Shown here piece by piece: positions 58,100 to 64,000 of a stretch of DNA of 64,000 nucleotides (within the stretch, counting starts at the first letter, position 1; each line of letters opens with the position of its first letter). The stretch covers positions 52,501 through 116,500 of the forward strand of contig CAJNDS010000879.1 of NCBI GenBank assembly GCA_905221605.1, written 5' to 3'. This DNA is from Symbiodinium natans. Lineage: Eukaryota > Sar > Dinophyceae > Suessiales > Symbiodiniaceae. Below the pieces are notes generated by a model. The model was not told the DNA's origin and did no database searches. It worked only from the letters and a program-made list of their open reading frames with translations. Both the position numbers and the translations under genes were made by a program.

Positions 58100-58900
58100 T
58101 TTCTTCCTGGTTTTCCAAAGAAAAAACTACATTGTCTATATATCTTCCTAGGTTCATACTATTTTTCGTAGGATTTCCTATTTGTTCTCTCTTTTTGGTT
58201 CGTTTTCTTGGCTTTTCCTAGGAAAAGGCTATATTCTCATAGGATTCATGCTACTTTTCGTAGGATTTCTTATTCCCCACCCTCGGTGTGGGGTTGTTAG
58301 ATTCTCTTCTCCTGGCCCGGTCTGCTCCTCGCTCTTCCCTGGAGTGCCCAACCCCAAAGTGTCCTGGAGTGCCCGCCTGTAGTGTCCCTGGAGTGCCCAA
58401 CCCCAGAGTCTCCCTGGAGTGCCCAACCCCAGAGTGTTCCTGGAGTGTCCAGCCCCAGAGTTTTTTTGGAGTGCCCAACCCCAGTGTCCTCGGAGTGCCC
58501 AACCCCAGAGTCTCCCTGGAGTGCCCAGCCCCACACTCTCCCTGGAGTGCCCAACCCCCAAAGTGTCCAGCCCTCTAATCTGGAGTGCCCAACCTCAAAG
58601 TGCCCCCCCCCCCCCCAGAGTGTCCCTGTTATTTTGGTTCGTTTTCTTGGTTTTTCGTGGGAAAAGCCTCATTGCGTCCATATTTTCATAGGATATAATT
58701 CTTGTCGTAGGATTTCTCATTCCCCACCCTCGGTGTGGGGTGGAGTGCCCAACCTCAAAGTGTCCCTGGAGTGCCCAACCCTAGTGTCCCTGGAATGCCC
58801 AACCCCAGAGTCTCCCTGGAGTGCCCAACCCGAGACTTTTCTCCCAACCCCAGGAACTCCCTGAAATGCCCAACCCCTGAGACTCCCTGGAGTGCCAAAA
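58100..58900. repeat. Minisatellite of CCCTGGAGTGCCCAACCCC units within a duplicated block
   Basis: About twenty degenerate 22-26 base units at 58330-58610 and 58741-58890. The sequence before each array (TTGGTTCGTTTTCTTGG at about 58195 and 58635, CCCCACCCTCGGTGTGGGG at 58275 and 58722) is also duplicated, so the block was copied as a whole. Confidence 0.88.
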
Positions 58901-58908
58901 CTTTGAAG

Positions 58909-58995
58909 TATGCTTTGCAAACACAATGCTCACATGATGGGTTTCAACAAGATTCAGAGGAAGTGAAGCACGCTTTGCACGGCTTAAGAAACAAG

Positions 58996-59035
<40 letters not shown>

Positions 59036-59250
59036 CCCCCCATTTGCAACACAATGCTCACATGATGGGTTTCAACAAGATTCATAGGCTTTGAAGCACG
59101 CTTTGCACGGCTTAAAAGAAGCGTGGGGGCTGGGGGGGGGGGGGGCGGGCAAGCCCCCCCCCCCCCCCCCAATTTGCAGCCACAATGCTCACACGATGGG
59201 TTTCAACAAGATTCAGAGGGTTTGAAGCACGCTTTGCACGGCTGAAAAAA
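58909..59250. repeat. Tandem family C units of about 130 bp separated by poly-G and poly-C
   Basis: Three units contain ACAATGCTCACATGATGGG, TTTCAACAAGATTC and GAAGCACGCTTTGCACGGC, each ending in a G run (58997-59030; about 59120-59146) or C run (about 59154-59170). Confidence 0.9.
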
Positions 59251-59344
59251 AAACGGTGTGTGTGATACTACATTGTACGATTGTACGATATAGTATATAT
59301 ATATATATGCATGTTTTTTGCTGTTTTTATCTATTTATTTACTT

Positions 59345-59570
59345 ATTGATTTCGTTCATTCTTTCATTCTTTCCTTCTTTCCTTCTTTCCTTCTTTCCTT
59401 CTTTCCTTCTTTCCTTCTTTCCTTCTTTCCTTCTTTCCTTCTTTCCTTCTTTCCTTCTTTCCTTCTTTCTGTTTTTTTTTCTGTCTTTCTGTCTTGCTGT
59501 CTTCCTGTCTTTCTGTCTTTCTGTCTTTCTGTCTTGCTGTCTTTCTGTCTTTCCTTCTTTCTCTCTTCTT
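59345..59570. repeat. (CTTTC)n and (CTGT)n microsatellite
   Basis: Long pyrimidine tract of CTTTCCTT units changing to CTGTCTTT. Confidence 0.95.
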
Positions 59571-59704
59571 CTCTTGTCAAAACCTACTACAGAGGGAATT
59601 AAGGTTTTCGTACGAAAAAGCCACGAAAATGTACCCAATTCCTATGAAAAGATAGAGAAAATAGGAAAAGCCAAGAAATCTACCCAAAAAAAGAACCCAC
59701 CCAA

Positions 59705-59744
59705 CCCCCCCCCCCCCCCCCCCAAAAAAAAAAAAAAAAAAAAA
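59705..59744. repeat. Adjacent poly-C and poly-A tracts
   Basis: C19 directly followed by A21. Confidence 0.95.
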
Positions 59745-59749
59745 CTCAC

Positions 59750-61110
59750 GCCCTCCGATCGCTCACAAGTCCGCCAGGTTCCGCACAGGATTTGCAGCAG
59801 CGCACTGCGGGCAACCTGAACGTCATCTGCAGGCAAGGACGGATGCTTTGTCAGATGCTGAACTGTTTATACAGCCGTTTCAGCTGCTGATTATACAGCT
59901 TTAGCGCTGCGTGGCCTCTCTGTCCACATTCTTCGACCATGTCACCTCCACCTCTCAAAAACAGCTGTCGGTCAAAAGCACCCGTTGTCACACAAAGTTC
60001 CATAAAGTTCTACCGCTCTCACGAGATTCAAAGGTTGGGCTAGCCCGCGGTCCTGCCGCTTCTTCAGTTGTGCGGAGACTTTGAACTTGGTCATGAACTT
60101 CCTAAGGGCAACAGGACAGTCACAGCACACCAATCAAAAAGCATCGTCCGATTCCACAGGAGGTCGGACCAACAAATACCAGTTGAGACACCCGCACCCC
60201 ATGTTCTGAAACTATCTGATCTGATTGGGCCCTTGACAGCCCAGGTGGGCCCTTTGGTGAAGCCCCCATATTGACTTTGGAACAAAGTCATTGATTTCTA
60301 GACAAGTCAGGCTCAGAAAATGCCCGCTGGGGCGCACCACGTCAAGACAGCATCTTCTTTCTGATCAGCACAAAACCGAACAATGCGCCATACATTAACA
60401 GATGGTACTCCTTTCTGGAACTGTACATTGTACACGTGTGCATCTGACACCTAATTTGGGTGGTTTGTTTCCGGTGCAACTGGCTGCTGTCCTGTCGGCT
60501 GCCATTCCGGTGTTGCCCCACCTGTTGCCCACCGCCGTTCCAGTACGCCTAGTGGGGCCCCTTTGCGTCTGCTTGCATGTCCTGCACCTCTGAAATGACC
60601 CCAGAATGATATGTATGGAGCTCTCTTTTTTCTCTTGCTTTGTATCCGACATTTAAAATGGCACCTCTCCGACTCCTGTTGAGGCCTCATTGCCCGATAC
60701 TTTCCGTGCATTTAGATGAGGCCATATTCGGTCGCATTCAAGCACAGTTGCCTGCCTACTGTCCTGACAGTTGCCGACCTGTGTCCCTCCATCCGCAAAA
60801 TCTAGCAACAGACCGTGCCGGGCACACGCAACTCCAAAACCATTACCAGATCACCACCTGGTGCAGCCGGGCATCTGCAACTCGCTCTTGAGCTCAACCA
60901 CATTGGAGGGTTCACGGCCCAAGTTAAAGCATTCGATGTCACCCTGCGCACAAAGACAGCTTCTCTGACAGCGGCAGATAACTCTGCCAGTTTGCTGGAT
61001 GTTGAATGCTGTGGGCCGATGTCCAAGGCCTCTGGGCCGCTGGGCTTCAGCGTCCTTGTCCCCACAAGCAGAAAATAACAATTGATACAACTGATACAGT
61101 TGAAGAGCAA
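59750..61110. other. Downstream of the kinase, no secure gene
   Basis: Frames on both strands at 60.8-61.1 kb are mildly coding-like (plus: LELNHIGGFTAQVKAFDVTL; minus: SKLAELSAAVREAVFVRRVT), but they overlap and neither has a domain. Confidence 0.4.
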
Positions 61111-61111
61111 C

Positions 61112-64000
61112 TCAGGAATAAGAAGAAGCCATTGCTACATTCCATAAGCCAGGTCGTAGTCGCGGTAGCCTGACACTTCCTGCTGAGCAATTGCATTCAA
61201 GGCACGAAGCCAAGCGAGTATCCGTCGTGACCCAGCTGTGCTTGAGGCAATCGTCCAAGCCAAGCCGGTCCTGCATCCAGTGTTCATGTCGAGAAAAACA
61301 CATGCAATCTGACGAATCCCTAATGCCTCTGTTGTTATCCGTAAGGCCATGTCAGCATATCAGCCCATGTACTCATATCTTCGCTACTGTGGTTGATTGT
61401 GGTTGGTACTCATCACTTGAGTGCGCATTTTGTGAGTCCTCCGGGCGTACTTGGATCAATGCTCGGATCAAGTCTTTGGCCTGAAAACAGCCCCAAGGCG
61501 GCCAAGAGAGCATCCAGAGAGAGCACAGAGAACATCCACAGAGAGCATCCACAGAGAGCATCCACAGAGAGCATCGTTGGGCTTTTTGCATGGCACAGGG
61601 CTTCGGTACTGCTTCGGTTCTCAGCCCCGGGCTGTCGCTGTGGTGGGTTGGTGGAACTTGAAGCTGGCCTCGTACTGCTCTCGCACAAGAGGATCGCAGT
61701 TCTGACAAGTTTCTTTTCTTGCTTCCGTGCATGGTCCTGCTTTATCTGCTCCTCGCTGCTGAAAGGGTATACGCCCTCCAACATGACCTTGGCAATGCAC
61801 GCCGAGCCTGGTTTTCAGAAAGCCTTCGGGCAAAATACGGTAGGGTGTGGGTGCTTCAAAGAAAGTAGCTGACAGCCAAGTTGGACATCCAAGACGTTCC
61901 AAGACGGTTACACATGTTGGCATCGACACAGGCAACACTTTCCGTCTTTTCACATGCACATCAAGACTCAAGTGGCCCTGTAAGGCAACAGGACTTCATC
62001 ATCATCGGTTCCCGCGTACGCCTCTACAGTACCTTTCTTTGCTTACGCGCAACGGTCGAGGCAGGCAGCAAACTATGGAGCTCGAGATGTGCCAGGGGCC
62101 GTCGCTAATGCAACAGAACTGCGACCTACGTGGTTTGTCAAGGTATAGTGTTGTGACGGGCGTGGTGCCAGAAGTATTGGGTTTTAGTAAAACTAAATAA
62201 ATACAAGAAGAAATACAAAAAAAATACAAACGGGGAATGCAAGAAAAACACGAGCGCAGAAAAGCCAGCCGAACAAAGTGCAAGAAAAATACAAGAAATT
62301 AAAAAAAAAAAAAAAACACAAGCAACTTAAAAAAAAAAAACACAAGCAACTTACAAGACAATACAAGAAAAATACAAAAAAAAACACAAGAAAAAATACA
62401 AGGGAAAATATACAAGAAAAATACAAGGAAAATACAAGAAAATTACAAGAAAAATGCAAGAAAAGCACAAGAAAAACACAAGAGCAAATACAAAGAAAAA
62501 TACAAGGAGGCGCGAGGCGCGGGGAGGGGGGGGGGGGCTTGTGTTTTTGTCGTGTTTTTTTCGTATTTTTCGCGTGTTTTTTCCGTGTTTGTTTCGTGTT
62601 TTTTTCGTATTTTTCTTCCTGGTAGTTTTTTTCGTGTTTTCGCGGGCCGGGCGTGGGGGGGGGCGAGGGGGGGGAGGCGGGCCGCGGGGGGGGGGGGGGG
62701 AGCGCCCCGGAAGGCGGGGAGGGCGGGGGGGGGGGCGGGGGAGGGGAGGGGGCGGGAGGGGGACGGGGCGGCGGGAGGCGGCGGGGGGGGTGCAAGGGCG
62801 GGGGGGGGGCGGGCGGGGGCGGGGGGATGGGACGGGGGGGCACAGGCGAAGGCGGGAGGGAGGTGCGGAGGACCTGCTGAGGCGGGGGGGCGGGGCCGTC
62901 TTGTGTATTTTCCGTGTTTTTTCGTATTTTTCGCGTGTTTTTTCCGTGTTTTTTCCGTGTTTTTCTTGTATTTTGAAATATGCGAAAAACACGCGAAAAA
63001 TACGAAAAAAACACGAAAAAATACGAAAAAAACACGGAAAAAATACGGAAAAAACACGCGAAAAACACGGAAAAAATACGACAAAAACACAAGCCCCCCC
63101 CCCCCCGAAACCCCCCGACCCCTCCGCCCCCCCCCGCCCCCTCCGACCCCCCCCGCCCCCCCCGCCCCCCCCCCTTTTCCTTTGCTTGCATTTTTCTCGT
63201 ATTGTTCTTGCATTTTTCTTGTATTTTTCTTGTATTGTTTCTTGTATTTTTCTTGCATTTTTGGTATTTGTCTTGCATTTTTTTTGTATTTCACCGTTGT
63301 TCCTGAATCGCTACTTGTATTTTCTCTTGAATTCATTCTTGTATTTTTCTTGTGTTTTTCTTCATTCTGCTGGGGGGTCAATACTTCCGAGACGCGCTCC
63401 TCACAAGTATAGTGGTAACAACGACATGCGACGACACTTGCACCGCGACAATCCTGTCCTCCAACAACCCATCGCCTTCTGGGCTCAAGACATATATGAC
63501 ATGATCTTCCTCGGCTACATGTTTTCTGCCGTGTCCTGAACTCTTCGCTGAGGCTGCCACATAGAGCACGACGCCCAGGCTCCAAAGCTGGCACAGAGGC
63601 AAACATTTCGTGGCTGTGCTGTTTCCGAGATTCTGGACTGTCCACTTTGACGGCAACTGATCCATGACCTGTCGACAAAAACTCGGACCGAGTGGAGACA
63701 CCCTTGGCTAATGAATGGTGGATTGGCGGGCAGTTGTGCGAATGGTGGGTATTTGTGGATAAGGGGAATGACGGGTGGGGAAGACGGGGAAGGGTGGGAA
63801 TCCATGCGGTGGGAATAATGGGTAATGGTGGGAATGGTGGGTATGGTATCGGTGGGTGTATGGTGGGCAATGGTGGGAGATGCTGGGAATGGTGGAGACC
63901 AGTGAATTGACTTACATCTTCGGCTGCAACAGTGATGTGCAGCACATCCGCTCTGAGCACCAAACATCCACACGCTCGTCGTAACCTCTTGCACAGACTC
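61112..64000 (-). CDS. Ser/Thr protein kinase (CAMK/CHK2-like), C-terminal lobe, 5' end outside window
   Basis: ATP-dependent phosphotransfer to Ser/Thr residues. Six exons on the minus strand rebuild catalytic subdomains IX to XI in phase: 64000-63966 (GYDERVD), 63587-63561 (LWSLGVVLY), 61787-61737 (VMLEGVYPFSSEEQIKQ), 61668 to about 61640 (ASFKFHQP), 61480-61439 (AKDLIRALIQVRPE) and 61270-61112 (DRLGLDDCLKHSWV, then a tail to TGA). Joined, these follow the canonical order of aspartate plus WSLGVVLY, PF, AKDLI, RLGL and HxW seen in CHK2 and calcium-dependent kinases. The first two introns are GT-AG (378 and 1773 bp). The intron 61736-61669 and the intron 61438-61271 start with GA. The junction between the fourth and fifth exons is unresolved, and the usual W..VS segment is not found, so a tiny exon may be missed. 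The ATP-binding lobe, catalytic HRD and DFG motifs lie beyond the window edge, so subfamily and activity cannot be judged. Confidence 0.8.
61500..61575. repeat. Short tandem repeat in a kinase intron
   Basis: GAGAGCATCCACAGA-type units repeat four to five times inside the interval between the FKFHQP and AKDLI exons of the kinase. Confidence 0.85.
62200..63370. repeat. Composite inverted repeat inside a kinase intron
   Basis: The left side carries A-rich ACAAGAAAAAT-type repeats (62.2-62.5 kb), a G-rich block (62.64-62.9 kb) and TTTTTCGTG-type repeats (62.89-62.97 kb). The right side mirrors them: CACGAAAAA-type repeats (62.98-63.09 kb), a C-rich block (63.09-63.18 kb) and CTTGTATTTTTC-type repeats (63.18-63.36 kb). 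The centre is near 62,980. One extra TTTTTCGTG block at 62.53-62.64 kb breaks the symmetry. All of it lies inside the kinase intron 63560-61788. It contains long open frames made only of Lys/Asn- or Gly/Pro-rich low-complexity residues; these are not genes. Confidence 0.85.
63705..63905. repeat. GGTGGGAATGG-type minisatellite in a kinase intron
   Basis: Degenerate 9-15 base units (GGTGGGTAT, AATGGTGGGAATGG) over 200 bases within intron 63965-63588. Confidence 0.8.

Noticed and set aside
62443-63963. 506-codon minus frame across the inverted repeat, and 361-codon frames on both strands
   Set aside because: Mostly Lys/Asn, Pro or Gly runs produced by A-rich and G/C-rich repeats. The same interval is open on both strands, and the kinase exons use other frames.

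Overview
This window looks like nuclear DNA of a dinoflagellate, most likely of the Symbiodiniaceae/Polarella type; the species cannot be named from sequence alone. The main evidence is intron structure. Where a protein domain can be followed across exons, the introns begin with GT, GC or even GA, end in AG, and are usually followed by G. That mix is characteristic of dinoflagellates. The other signs are very short exons (27 to 140 bases is common), long simple-sequence and homopolymer C/G tracts, families of dispersed short repeats, and degenerate CCCTAAA-like stretches. All five domain-supported genes, and most of the weaker candidates, lie on the minus strand, as expected for the unidirectional gene arrays of this group. 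No rRNA, tRNA, CRISPR or prokaryote-type operon is visible.

Layout. 0-15.6 kb: WD40/beta-propeller exons on the minus strand (12.86 down to 8.73 kb, and 4.76 to 4.04 kb), interrupted by a minisatellite-rich block (6.4-8.1 kb). A possible relict spliced leader sits at 14.04 kb. 15-24 kb: weak, uncharacterised minus-strand exon candidates and two dispersed repeat families. 24.8-26.3 kb: a basic/helical protein candidate, then a well-resolved Gly/Tyr- and RGG-rich RNA-binding-like protein split by tiny introns. 26.6-36 kb: minisatellites and low-confidence candidates. 36.7-42.3 kb: three uncharacterised minus-strand exon groups, with an inverted repeat array around telomere-like sequence at 39.7-40.2 kb. 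45-50 kb: microsatellites, a hypothetical exon and a SAM-dependent methyltransferase. 50.1-53.3 kb: a tandem-domain GT31 glycosyltransferase. 53.3-60 kb: repeat-dense DNA with one PDZ-like gene fragment. 61.1-64 kb: the C-terminal lobe of a Ser/Thr protein kinase, with a 1.77-kb intron built around a ~1.1-kb composite inverted repeat.

The neighbouring genes do not form an obvious pathway. The methyltransferase and the GT31 enzyme are adjacent and co-oriented, and could act on the same glycan or secreted substrates, but that is conjecture. The most useful observations are the exon-resolved kinase, GT31, methyltransferase and RNA-binding genes with mixed GT/GC/GA donors, the palindromic intron, and the shared repeat families. 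Gene models were built by hand from domain continuity and splice phase. Exons without recognisable domains are given low confidence.
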